From NCBI GenBank assembly GCA_023430705.1, contig JAEYZJ010000280.1, forward strand, positions 1 to 8,326: 8,326 nucleotides of DNA, in the 5' to 3' direction. This DNA is from Pseudomonadota bacterium. Lineage in GTDB: Bacteria > Pseudomonadota > Alphaproteobacteria > Rhizobiales > Devosiaceae. This document shows positions 1 to 7,517 of this stretch, piece after piece (the stretch's first letter is position 1; each line of letters starts with the position of its first letter). The position numbers were made by a program, and so were the translations under genes. The notes beneath the pieces are model-generated. The model worked only from the letters and a program-made list of their open reading frames with translations. It was not told where the DNA came from and did not search any database.

Positions 1-1500
<1,500 letters not shown>

Positions 1501-1526
1501 CTACTCGCGTACTCGAACTACACAAT

Positions 1527-1547
1527 ACGAGCAGGAAACGCGCTCGT
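1527..1547 (-). repeat. Inverted repeat in the kinase leader
   Basis: ACGAGC and GCTCGT form 6-bp perfect arms around a 9-nt loop. The repeat lies between the CtrA-like motif and the kinase start codon, so it would sit in the mRNA leader or act as a DNA dyad. Short arms like these are common by chance in GC-rich DNA, so a function is only a possibility. Confidence 0.3.
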
Positions 1548-1576
1548 TACGCTTGAGCAAGAAACCTACGCATCGC

Positions 1577-1595
1577 ATGGTTAAGGTTGGGTGAA
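1577..1595 (-). promoter_or_regulatory. CtrA-like binding site upstream of the kinase gene
   Basis: Read on the minus strand the site is TTCACCCAACCTTAACCAT: TTCA, seven bases, TTAA, then CCAT. The CtrA consensus is TTAA-N7-TTAA, and TTAACCAT is its well-known extended half. One base of the first half-site differs. The motif points toward the kinase gene and ends 76 nt before its ATG. A weak TA-starting -10 (TAGGTT) begins 8 nt after the CCAT, the same offset as at the chemoreceptor promoter. Binding is inferred from sequence only. Confidence 0.5.
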
Positions 1596-1658
1596 ACCGG
1601 GGGCGTGCCTTTGTCGAGAAACGGCCGGAAAGCGCGGGCGCCGGTGGTCGAGCCGGCC

Positions 1659-2285
1659 ATGCCGGACTGGGCCAGCGGCCGCCGCAACGGCTGGCCGCGG
1701 CGCTTTCGCTCGCGGCGGGCCGCGTGGCCCTGGCTGCTCCTGCTGCTCGGAGGACTCGGCCTTTACGGCGCGCTGCCCGAACAGCCGTTCGAGCCCGGCG
1801 CGGGACCGCTCGTCGGCACGGTCGAGCGGGTGACCGACGGCGACACCATCGAGATTGCCGGCCAGCGCGTCCGGCTGGCCGGCCTCGACGCCCCCGAATG
1901 GGACCAGGACTGCCGCCGGGCCGACGGTTCGGCCTGGTCCTGCGGCCGGGTCGCGACCGACCGGATGCGCGAGCTGACGCGGGGGCGCGAGCTGTCCTGC
2001 ACGGCGAGCGGCCGTGACCGCTACGGCCGCCTGCTCGCCACCTGCCGGGCCGGCGGGCTGGATGTCGCCGAGACGCTGGTCGGCGAGGGGCTGGCCGTGG
2101 CGTCGGGTCGCTACCGGGCCGCGGAAGCGGCTGCGCGGCGGGCGGCTGCGGGCCTCTGGCAGGGCAGCTTCGACCGTCCCGCCGATTGGCGCTCCGGCGC
2201 CGGCCGGACCGGGGCCGAGGCGCCCGGAAATCCGAGCCGTCTCGAACGCGTCCTGGCCTGGCTGTGGGGCCTGTTCGTCAGTTGA
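1659..2285 (+). CDS. Staphylococcal-nuclease-like (thermonuclease family) protein with N-terminal membrane segment
   Basis: Predicted calcium-dependent phosphodiesterase that cleaves DNA or RNA, acting outside the cytoplasm. With the ATG at 1659 it has 208 residues. An arginine-rich N-terminus (RRFRSRRAAW) precedes a hydrophobic segment (WPWLLLLLGGLGLYGAL, about 24-42) that could be a signal peptide or an anchor. The SNase fold follows from about residue 48. The active-site set known from the S. aureus enzyme is complete: Asp62 (in TDGDT), Arg72, Asp77 and Glu80 (VRLAGLDAPE), and Arg124 (DRYGR). Four cysteines in the catalytic domain fit an exported, disulfide-containing protein. Start choice is uncertain: in-frame TTG 1587, GTG 1605 and TTG 1611 (GGGGG seven bases upstream) would add 16-24 residues before the basic region. 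It is divergent from the kinase, and its stop codon overlaps the -35 of the next gene. The biological substrate is unknown. Confidence 0.85.
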   Translation: MPDWASGRRNGWPRRFRSRRAAWPWLLLLLGGLGLYGALPEQPFEPGAGPLVGTVERVTDGDTIEIAGQRVRLAGLDAPEWDQDCRRADGSAWSCGRVATDRMRELTRGRELSCTASGRDRYGRLLATCRAGGLDVAETLVGEGLAVASGRYRAAEAAARRAAAGLWQGSFDRPADWRSGAGRTGAEAPGNPSRLERVLAWLWGLFVS

Positions 2286-2310
2286 CAGGCGCAAGAAATT
2301 TGCGTTGTAT
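2282..2310 (+). promoter_or_regulatory. Probable promoter of the Lrp-family gene
   Basis: A perfect TTGACA -35 at 2282-2287 overlaps the stop codon of the nuclease gene. With a 17-bp spacer the -10 is TTGTAT (2305-2310); the neighbouring TGTATAGG is an alternative with a longer spacer. Transcription from here would give a leader of roughly 75 nt before the TTG start at 2395. The -10 is weak, which would suit a regulated promoter. Confidence 0.5.
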
Positions 2311-2367
2311 AGGCCACTTCACTCACTCTCTTTGCGTCATTGGGCGAAATTTGCATCCGAGGCGCAA
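2290..2367 (+). promoter_or_regulatory. Cluster of TTTGCG/CGCAA half-sites, possible Lrp operator
   Basis: CGCAA-N5-TTGCG forms an inverted repeat at 2290-2304, inside the promoter spacer. TTTGCG recurs at 2331-2336, GAAATTTGC occurs twice (2295-2303 and 2346-2354, a 9-bp direct repeat 51 bp apart), and GCGCAA lies at 2362-2367. Lrp-family proteins commonly bind several degenerate palindromic sites in their own promoter, so autoregulation is a reasonable inference. No binding data can be read from sequence. Confidence 0.35.
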
Positions 2368-2394
2368 TCTGATTTCTCGGGGGCTGCAATAGCT

Positions 2395-2874
2395 TTGGAC
2401 AAGATCGATCGCAAGATACTGGCGCTCCTGCAAAAGGATGCGACCACTCCTGTTGCCGAAATCGGCCGCAAGGTCGGCCTCTCGACGACCCCGTGCTGGC
2501 GCCGGATCCAGAAGATGGAGGAGGACGGGATCATCAGGGCGCGCGTCGCCGTGCTCGATCCGGTCAAGATCAACGCCGGCGTCACCGTGTTCGTCTCGAT
2601 CCGCACCAACGAGCACAATGACGCCTGGATGCGGAAGTTCGCCGCCGTGGTGGACGACTTCAACGAGGTGGTCGAATTCTACCGCATGAGCGGCGAAGTC
2701 GATTACCTGCTGCGCGTCGTCGTGCCCGACATCGGCGCCTACGATGCGTTCTACAAGAAGCTCATCAGCAAGATCGCGCTGACCGATGTCAGTTCGTCCT
2801 TCGCCATGGGGCAGATCAAGTACACCACGGCGCTGCCGCTGGAGTTCGCGATCGTCTCGGACGACGACAAGTAG
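2395..2874 (+). CDS. Lrp/AsnC family transcriptional regulator
   Basis: A DNA-binding regulator of the feast/famine family, which usually senses an amino acid or related metabolite and works as an oligomer. With 159 residues it has the normal family length. Residues 2-60 form the winged helix-turn-helix (IDRKILALLQKD, then PVAEIGRKVGLSTTPCWRRI with the family-typical STTPCW recognition helix). Residues about 65-148 are the RAM ligand-binding and dimer domain, including GEVDYLLRVVVPD and YDAFYKKLI. The start is TTG at 2395: it gives the typical family start LDKIDRKIL, no in-frame ATG or GTG lies just upstream, and GGGGG at 2379-2383 is a distant ribosome site. The reading frame stays open further upstream, but that part is a shadow of the nuclease gene. 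No metabolic target gene adjoins it, so its ligand and regulon cannot be inferred; it could be global or local. Confidence 0.93.
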   Translation: MDKIDRKILALLQKDATTPVAEIGRKVGLSTTPCWRRIQKMEEDGIIRARVAVLDPVKINAGVTVFVSIRTNEHNDAWMRKFAAVVDDFNEVVEFYRMSGEVDYLLRVVVPDIGAYDAFYKKLISKIALTDVSSSFAMGQIKYTTALPLEFAIVSDDDK

Positions 2875-3146
2875 GGCGGCGCACGGTCGGCTGCAACGCG
2901 GGGCCGGGGCGGCGGCGGGCGGCTGGCCTCCGCTTCGCCCAGTCTCGTCCAGTATGCCCGTCAGATAAGTTCCGGATGTGAGCTTTCCTGCTGAAGCACA
3001 CAGGCAGCATCGGCGCCTGGGAGACTGCAAAACAACAGGCGGAAACGAAGCGCGGACTGGCATGTGTCTCACGTGTACTTGAGACTGGAAACGACATGGT
3101 CGTAGACCAGTAGAATATAAGTGGACGTGTTCTGCAGGATAAATGC

Positions 3147-3174
3147 CTTAAAGTCTGCTAAGTATAGTTATATA
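3147..3174 (+). promoter_or_regulatory. Possible sigma-70-like promoter
   Basis: CTTAAA at 3147-3152 and TATATA at 3169-3174 are separated by 16 bp in the most AT-rich stretch of the window. TATAAG at 3171-3176 is an alternative -10. If used, it would give a leader of about 130 nt running through the CtrA site into the chemoreceptor gene. The AT-richness alone could create such matches. Confidence 0.3.
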
Positions 3175-3175
3175 A

Positions 3176-3189
3176 GCTGCATTTGCAGC
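3176..3189. repeat. Perfect palindrome GCTGCA-TT-TGCAGC
   Basis: Six-bp arms with a 2-bp centre, directly after the AT-rich possible -10 and 27 bp before the CtrA site. The short spacer suits a dimeric regulator better than an RNA hairpin. No regulator is assigned. Confidence 0.35.
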
Positions 3190-3215
3190 ATCCTCACGCT
3201 CGCGATGTCCTCCGT

Positions 3216-3234
3216 TTAACCCGCGCTTAACCAT
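3216..3234 (+). promoter_or_regulatory. Perfect CtrA consensus site upstream of the chemoreceptor
   Basis: TTAACCCGCGCTTAACCAT is an exact TTAA-N7-TTAA followed by CCAT. CtrA is the alphaproteobacterial response regulator that controls cell-cycle or motility and chemotaxis genes in many lineages. The site points toward the chemoreceptor gene and ends 75 nt before its ATG at 3310. TATGCG at 3243-3248, 8 nt after CCAT, is a plausible -10, putting the transcript start near 3255. This argues against the in-frame ATG at 3244 being the translation start. Confidence 0.6.
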
Positions 3235-3264
3235 CAATCGGGTATGCGACAGGTGCGGCGAACA

Positions 3265-3281
3265 GCGGGGGAAATCCCCGC
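3265..3281 (+). repeat. Leader hairpin before the chemoreceptor ribosome site
   Basis: GCGGGG-GAAAT-CCCCGC makes a stable 6-bp, all-G/C stem with a 5-nt loop. It ends 16 nt before the Shine-Dalgarno, in the predicted mRNA leader. It could stabilise the transcript or tune translation; there is no T-tract, so it is not a simple terminator. Confidence 0.4.
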
Positions 3282-3297
3282 GCGGCAACAGGAACGT

Positions 3298-3303
3298 GGG
3301 GAG
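3298..3303 (+). promoter_or_regulatory. Ribosome binding site deciding the chemoreceptor start
   Basis: GGGGAG lies six bases before ATG 3310. No comparable site precedes the upstream in-frame ATG at 3244, which also lies inside the proposed -10, so 3310 is chosen. Confidence 0.6.
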
Positions 3304-3309
3304 TCCAGT

Positions 3310-5067
3310 ATGTTTGGCTTGTTCGGCGCTCGCACCAGTGGCGGGCCTTCGGATCATGCCGCGGTGTTGGCCGCGGTGTCGCGGTCCCAGGCGATGATCG
3401 AGTTCACCCCCGACGGCACGATCCTGACGGCCAACGCGAACTTCCTCGCTGCCACGGGGTACGAACTGGCCGAGATCGTCGGCCGCCATCACTCCATGTT
3501 CGTGTCGCCGGCCGAGACCGGGGGCGACGCCTACCGTGAGTTCTGGCAGCGCCTGGGGCAGGGCGAATACCAGTCCGGCGAATTCCTGCGGCTGGGCAAG
3601 GGTGGCCGCGAGATCTGGATCCAGGCCTCCTACAATCCGATCCCGGGGCGGGACGGCAAGCTCGAGCGCGTGGTCAAGTTCGCCACCGACATCTCCACCC
3701 GCAAGCAGCAGGCGGCCGACTGGGAGGGGCAGCTTGCCGCCATTTCGCGCTCGCAGGCGGTGATCGAGTTCACGCCCACGGGCGAGGTCCTCACCGCCAA
3801 CGACAATTTCTGCGCCGCGCTCGGCTACAGCCTCGACGAGATCGTCGGGCGGCACCACGAGATGTTCGTGCCGCGCGACTATGCCAGGATGGCCGAGTAC
3901 CGCGAGTTCTGGGAGCGGCTGGGCCGCGGCGAGTACGAGGCGGCCGAGTTCCGGCGCATCGGCAAGGGCGGGCGCGAGGTCTGGATCCAGGCCACCTACA
4001 ACCCGATCTTCGACCACGCCGGCCGCACCATCAAGGTGGTCAAGTACGCCACCGACGTCACCGCCCGCCGGCAGGCGGTGGAAGTGCTCGGCAGCAGCCT
4101 TGCCCGGCTGGCCGGAGGCGATCTCACGGTGGCGATCGACACCGCCTTCCCGGGCGAGCTCGACCAGTTGCGCACGGCCTTCAACAATACCGCCGCCCAG
4201 TTCGGCGCGATCGTCGCGCAGTTGCGCCAGACCTCGCGGGCCCTGCGGCTCGCGACCAGCGAAATCCTCTCGGGCGCCAACGACCTCGCCGAGCGCACCA
4301 CGCGGCAGGGCGCGACGGTCGAGGAGACTTCGGCCGCCATGGAGCAGCTCTCGACCACGGTCGCCGACAATGCCAAGCGCGCCGAGGTGGCCAATGCCAA
4401 GTCGAGCGCGGTGCTCACCGCCGCCGCCCAGGGCGGGCAGGTGATGCGCGAGGCCAACGACGCGATGGAACGCATCTCGAGCTCCTCGGGCAAGATCTCC
4501 AACATCATCGGCATGATCGACGACATCGCCTTCCAGACCAACCTCCTGGCGCTCAATGCCTCGGTCGAGGCGGCGCGGGCCGGGGACGCCGGCAAGGGCT
4601 TCGCGGTGGTCGCGGTGGAAGTCCGCCGCCTCGCGCAGTCGGCGGCCGGCGCATCGGCCGAAGTGAAGGCGCTGATCGAGCAGTCGGCCAACGAGGTCGG
4701 CAGCGGCTCGCGGCTCGTCTCGGCCGCGGCCGACAAGCTCGCGTCGATGCTCGCGGCGGTGGAGGAGAACTCCCAGCTCGTGCGCGGCATTGCCGACGCC
4801 ACCCAGGAACAGGCCAGCGCCATCGCGCAGTTCGGCACCGCCGTGCGCCAGATCGACGAGATGACGCAGCACAACGCCGCCCTGGTCGAGCAGATCAACG
4901 CCTCGATCGAGCAGACCGAAGGGCAGGCGGGCGAACTGGACCGCGTGGTCGACCGCTTCGTCATCGACGCCGGCATGCACGAGGCCGCGCCGCGCGGCTC
5001 CGGTCGAGGGCCGGTGCTGGCCACGCGGGGCAATGCCGCCCTCGCGGCCGAGTGGGCCGAACTCTGA
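3310..5067 (+). CDS. Soluble methyl-accepting chemotaxis protein with two tandem PAS domains
   Basis: A chemoreceptor that passes sensory input to CheA/CheW to control swimming. It has 585 residues and no membrane segment, so it should be cytoplasmic. PAS1 spans about 18-128 and PAS2 about 140-250; they share the blocks SRSQA.IEFTP, EIVGRHH.MFV, YREFW.RLG.GEY and GKGGRE.WIQA.YNPI, and about 70 of 111 positions match in an ungapped hand alignment. A HAMP-like linker (LARLAGGDLTVAI, FPGELDQLRTAFN) covers about 258-297. The signalling domain follows to about 560, with the hairpin tip around 398-427 (DDIAFQTNLLALNASVEAARAG in two pieces). Double-PAS soluble receptors such as Azospirillum AerC sense redox or energy state through a PAS cofactor; whether this one binds flavin or haem cannot be told from sequence. 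The chain ends in EWAEL, resembling the CheR/CheB-docking pentapeptide. No che genes adjoin. CtrA control is likely from the upstream site. Confidence 0.95.
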   Translation: MFGLFGARTSGGPSDHAAVLAAVSRSQAMIEFTPDGTILTANANFLAATGYELAEIVGRHHSMFVSPAETGGDAYREFWQRLGQGEYQSGEFLRLGKGGREIWIQASYNPIPGRDGKLERVVKFATDISTRKQQAADWEGQLAAISRSQAVIEFTPTGEVLTANDNFCAALGYSLDEIVGRHHEMFVPRDYARMAEYREFWERLGRGEYEAAEFRRIGKGGREVWIQATYNPIFDHAGRTIKVVKYATDVTARRQAVEVLGSSLARLAGGDLTVAIDTAFPGELDQLRTAFNNTAAQFGAIVAQLRQTSRALRLATSEILSGANDLAERTTRQGATVEETSAAMEQLSTTVADNAKRAEVANAKSSAVLTAAAQGGQVMREANDAMERISSSSGKISNIIGMIDDIAFQTNLLALNASVEAARAGDAGKGFAVVAVEVRRLAQSAAGASAEVKALIEQSANEVGSGSRLVSAAADKLASMLAAVEENSQLVRGIADATQEQASAIAQFGTAVRQIDEMTQHNAALVEQINASIEQTEGQAGELDRVVDRFVIDAGMHEAAPRGSGRGPVLATRGNAALAAEWAEL

Positions 5068-5078
5068 CCGGCACGCGT

Positions 5079-5095
5079 CCCCCTTGCGCCGGGGG
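5079..5095 (+). repeat. GC-rich hairpin after the chemoreceptor gene
   Basis: CCCCC and GGGGG pair around TTGCGCC, 11 nt after the chemoreceptor stop. It lacks the T-run of a classical terminator, so partial termination or mRNA 3-prime protection is all that can be suggested. Confidence 0.25.
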
Positions 5096-5129
5096 CGCCC
5101 GGCGATGCAGCATCGGCGTCAACCGCTGA

Positions 5130-5139
5130 GGGGGGAGGA
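5130..5139 (+). promoter_or_regulatory. Strong purine-rich ribosome site fixing a GTG start
   Basis: GGGGGGAGGA ends four bases before GTG 5144. It decides the dehydrogenase start over the in-frame ATGs upstream (5033 and 5105), the first of which lies inside the chemoreceptor gene. Confidence 0.6.
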
Positions 5140-5143
5140 CGTC

Positions 5144-5914
5144 GTGTCTGTCTTCGATCTGTTTCGTCTCGACGGCAAGGTCGCGCTGGTCACCGGTGCG
5201 ACGCGCGGCATCGGGCTCGCCATCACCGAGGCCCTGACCGATGCCGGGGCGCACGTCATCCTCTCGTCCCGGGTGCCCAGGCCCGAGGTGGTGCAGCGCT
5301 TCCGCGACGCGGGCCACAGGGTCGACTACATCCAGGGCGACGTGCAGGACCCGGACGTGCCGGCCCGGCTCGTCGCGGAGGCCGAGGCGCTGGGGGGCGG
5401 TCGGCTCGACATCCTCGTCAACAATGCCGGCGTCGCCCAGCACGGCGAGACCCACAGCTTCGCGCCCGAACTCTACCGACGGCTGATGGACATCAATGTC
5501 GACAGCGTCTTCCGCGCCTGCCAGGCGGCGCTCGCCCCGATGCGCCGGCAGCGCAGCGGCGTCATCCTCAACATCGGTTCGATCTCGGGGCTGATCTCCA
5601 ACATCCCGCAGCCACAGGTCGCCTACAATGCCTCCAAGGCCGCCGTGCACATGATGACGCGCAGCCTCGCCTCGGACTACGCCGAGGAGGGCATCCGCGT
5701 GAACGCCATCGCACCGGGATATATCGCCACCGACATGAGCAATCGCGGCATCGCCGATCCGGTCTGGGGGCCGATCTGGCGCGACATGACGCCGATGAAG
5801 CGGCCGGGCACCGCCATGGACGTCGGCGCCGCGGCCCTCTACCTCTGCTCGCCGGCATCCGCCTATGTCACCGGCGAGGTGCTGGTGGTGGATGGCGGCT
5901 ACACGGTGCGCTAG
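5144..5914 (+). CDS. Short-chain dehydrogenase/reductase (classical SDR, substrate unknown)
   Basis: Predicted cytoplasmic NAD(P)-dependent oxidoreductase of 256 residues, the usual classical-SDR length. The nucleotide-binding motif TGATRGIG is at 17-24, NNAG at 93-96, and the catalytic tetrad is Asn118, Ser148, Tyr161 and Lys165 (AYNASKAAV). PGYIATDM and the C-terminal VVDGGYTVR are typical of the FabG-like and sugar/polyol dehydrogenase branch. The second beta strand ends in LSSR rather than with an acidic residue, which hints at NADP(H) preference. The insert PVWGPIWRDMTPMKRPG is the variable substrate loop and does not identify the substrate. Start GTG 5144 is supported by the adjacent Shine-Dalgarno and by the normal distance to the glycine motif. 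It lies 76 nt downstream of the chemoreceptor on the same strand, so read-through is possible, but no functional link is evident. It could equally be annotated as a 3-oxoacyl-ACP reductase homologue. Confidence 0.92.
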   Translation: MSVFDLFRLDGKVALVTGATRGIGLAITEALTDAGAHVILSSRVPRPEVVQRFRDAGHRVDYIQGDVQDPDVPARLVAEAEALGGGRLDILVNNAGVAQHGETHSFAPELYRRLMDINVDSVFRACQAALAPMRRQRSGVILNIGSISGLISNIPQPQVAYNASKAAVHMMTRSLASDYAEEGIRVNAIAPGYIATDMSNRGIADPVWGPIWRDMTPMKRPGTAMDVGAAALYLCSPASAYVTGEVLVVDGGYTVR

Positions 5915-5942
5915 GACGGGAGCGGGGTGAGGCCGCCGGGTG

Positions 5943-7517
5943 TCATCCGAGGACCAGTTCCCGCTCCATCCCGATCGCCTCCAGAAAATCCCGGTCGTGG
6001 CTGACCACCAGCAGCGCGCCGTCATAGCTGCGCAGGCCCGCCTCGACGGAGGCGATGGCGTGGATGTCGAGGTGGTTGGTGGGCTCGTCTAGGATCAGCA
6101 GTTCCGGCGGCGTGTCCGAGCCGATGGTGGCCGCCAGCGCCGCGCGCAGCATTTCGCCGCCGCTCAGGCTGCCGACAACCTGCAGCGCCGCCTCGGCGCG
6201 GAACATCAGGCGTGCCAGTGCGGCCCGGCAGTCATTTTCCGTCGCAGCCGGGTTGAGCCGCCTGAAATTGTCGCGGATCGAGAGCGCCGGATCGAGAAGG
6301 CTCACCTGCTGGTCGAGCATGGCGTGCCTCGCGGTGACGCGCAGGGCGCCGGCTGTCGGCGCCAGCGTTCCGGTCAGGAGCCGGAGGAGGGTGGTCTTGC
6401 CTGAGCCGTTCGGCCCGCTGATGGCGACCCGTTCCGGCCCGACCAGCCTGAAGTCGACATCGGTGACGATGTCCCTGCCGTCGGGCCCGCCGGACAGTCC
6501 CGATGCCTCCAGCACGGTGCGGCCGGCCGGCAGGCCGGTGGGCGCGAGGGTGACGGTGAGCGGCGTGAGGATTTCGATCTCGGCCCGCGCCGCTGCCGCG
6601 TCGGCTTCCGCCTGGGCGGTGAGCTTGTCTGCCAGCCGCGACCGCATGCCCGTGGTCGCCTCGGCCCGGTGCTTCATCCCTCCGAGCAGGATGCGGGGGA
6701 TGCCGCCACGCGCGGCCTGGGCCTTGCCGGCGGCGTTGCGCTGTTCCTGCCGCTCGCGCTGCTGCTGCGCCTTGCGCCCGGTTTCCCGGAGCGAGCGCTC
6801 GGCATGGTCGAGGCGGTGTTCGGCGGCGGCGTGTTCGGTCGCCTTGCGCTCCGCATAGGCGTCCCAGTTGCCGCCATAGGTCCTCGCGCCCAGGGTCGTG
6901 AGTTCGACGATGGCGTCCATCTCCCGCAGGAGGGCCCGGTCGTGGCTGACGACGATCGCCCCGCCGCGCCATCTTCGCAGCATCCCGACCACGGCGGCCC
7001 GACCTTCGGCATCGAGATTGTTGGTCGGCTCGTCCAGCAGGATCAGGTCCGGCTCGGCAAAGAGCAGGGCGGCGAGCTGCACCCGTGTCCGCTGCCCGCC
7101 GCTGAGGGTGGCGAGCGGGCGATCCGGCGCCAGGCCGAGGCCGACCGCCTCGAGCGCCGTGGCCATGCGGCCCGGCACGGTCCAGTCCGCCGCGAGCACA
7201 TCCTCGTCGCTGCCGCTGCCGGCCTCGACGCGCTCAAGCAGTTCGAGGTCGTCGCGCACACCGAACTGGTCGGCGACGGTGCCCCCTTCGGCCTGCACCA
7301 GCTGGCGCAGCATGCCGATGCGATCGGGACGCGAGATGCTGCCGCTCAGCGGCTGCAACTCTCCGCAAACGAGGCGCAGGATCGTGGTCTTGCCGGTGCC
7401 GTTGCGGCCGACAAGTCCGCTTCGCTTCGGACTGAAGGTGAGATCGAGATCCGAAAAGAGACGCGTGCCGTCAGGCGTTGCGTAGGCAACCGAAGTCAGG
7501 GTGACGGGAGAAGGCAT
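5943..7517 (-). CDS. ABC-F family ATPase (two ATP-binding domains, no membrane domain)
   Basis: A soluble twin-ATPase of the ABC-F family; members act on the ribosome, in translation rescue or antibiotic protection, and are not transporters. It has 524 residues. Domain 1 shows Walker A GRNGTGKT (37-44), LSGGQ (138-142), Walker B LILLDEP with Glu163, and the switch His192 (SHDR). A long charged linker (about 215-300, rich in R, E, Q and A, including GIPRILLGGMKHRAEATTG) joins the domains at the place of the ABC-F interdomain arm. Domain 2 has GPNGSGKT near 367-374, LSGGE, LLILDEPTNHLD near 474-484 and SHDRDFL. The chain stops soon after, without a Uup-like C-terminal coiled coil. The only in-frame start after an upstream TAG is ATG 7517; its ribosome site (GGA) is weak. 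The gene has its own promoter, an overlapping upstream frame, and ends 28 nt from the convergent dehydrogenase. Subfamily and any drug specificity cannot be assigned here. Confidence 0.93.
   Translation of the reverse strand: MPSPVTLTSVAYATPDGTRLFSDLDLTFSPKRSGLVGRNGTGKTTILRLVCGELQPLSGSISRPDRIGMLRQLVQAEGGTVADQFGVRDDLELLERVEAGSGSDEDVLAADWTVPGRMATALEAVGLGLAPDRPLATLSGGQRTRVQLAALLFAEPDLILLDEPTNNLDAEGRAAVVGMLRRWRGGAIVVSHDRALLREMDAIVELTTLGARTYGGNWDAYAERKATEHAAAEHRLDHAERSLRETGRKAQQQRERQEQRNAAGKAQAARGGIPRILLGGMKHRAEATTGMRSRLADKLTAQAEADAAAARAEIEILTPLTVTLAPTGLPAGRTVLEASGLSGGPDGRDIVTDVDFRLVGPERVAISGPNGSGKTTLLRLLTGTLAPTAGALRVTARHAMLDQQVSLLDPALSIRDNFRRLNPAATENDCRAALARLMFRAEAALQVVGSLSGGEMLRAALAATIGSDTPPELLILDEPTNHLDIHAIASVEAGLRSYDGALLVVSHDRDFLEAIGMERELVLG

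Larger units (their letters stand above)
2875..3215. other. Gene-free, structured region upstream of the chemoreceptor
   Basis: No credible protein gene was found here on either strand; frames crossing it from the minus strand are antisense to the Lrp gene. The first 65 bases are very GC-rich; a 5-bp stem (2917-2921 with 2936-2940) lacks a T-tract, so no convincing terminator follows the Lrp gene. From about 2960 the composition drops toward balanced. Inverted repeats then crowd together: CGCCTG/CAGGCG (3014-3019, 3036-3041), GTCTCA/TGAGAC (3066-3071, 3080-3085), and ACTGG/CCAGT (3084-3088, 3107-3111) enclosing ACGAC-ATG-GTCGT (3091-3103). This could be a small RNA, a long leader or a set of operator sites. 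I recognise no known RNA family in it. Confidence 0.4.

Noticed and set aside
2917..2940. Terminator after the Lrp gene
   Set aside because: The stem is only 5 bp with a large loop and no T-run follows; GC-rich DNA gives such pairs often.
3096..3113. Five-codon frame (MVVDQ) inside the hairpin before the chemoreceptor
   Set aside because: Too short to judge and far from the gene; the ATG is the loop of an inverted repeat, so chance is the simplest explanation.
3244..3309. Longer chemoreceptor start at ATG 3244
   Set aside because: It lies 10 nt after the CtrA box inside the probable -10, has no ribosome site, and adds a non-homologous basic stretch; ATG 3310 has a good GGGGAG.
3148..4980. 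Minus-strand open frame of 610 codons opposite the chemoreceptor
   Set aside because: Its internal repeats merely mirror the PAS duplication on the other strand and no protein family is recognisable; high GC removes stop codons in this frame.
5033..5143. Upstream in-frame starts for the dehydrogenase
   Set aside because: They would overlap the chemoreceptor or add an unconserved arginine-rich extension; GTG 5144 has an excellent Shine-Dalgarno and gives the normal SDR N-terminus.
5915..5942. Bidirectional terminator between the convergent dehydrogenase and ABC-F genes
   Set aside because: The 28-nt gap has no convincing stem or T-tract.
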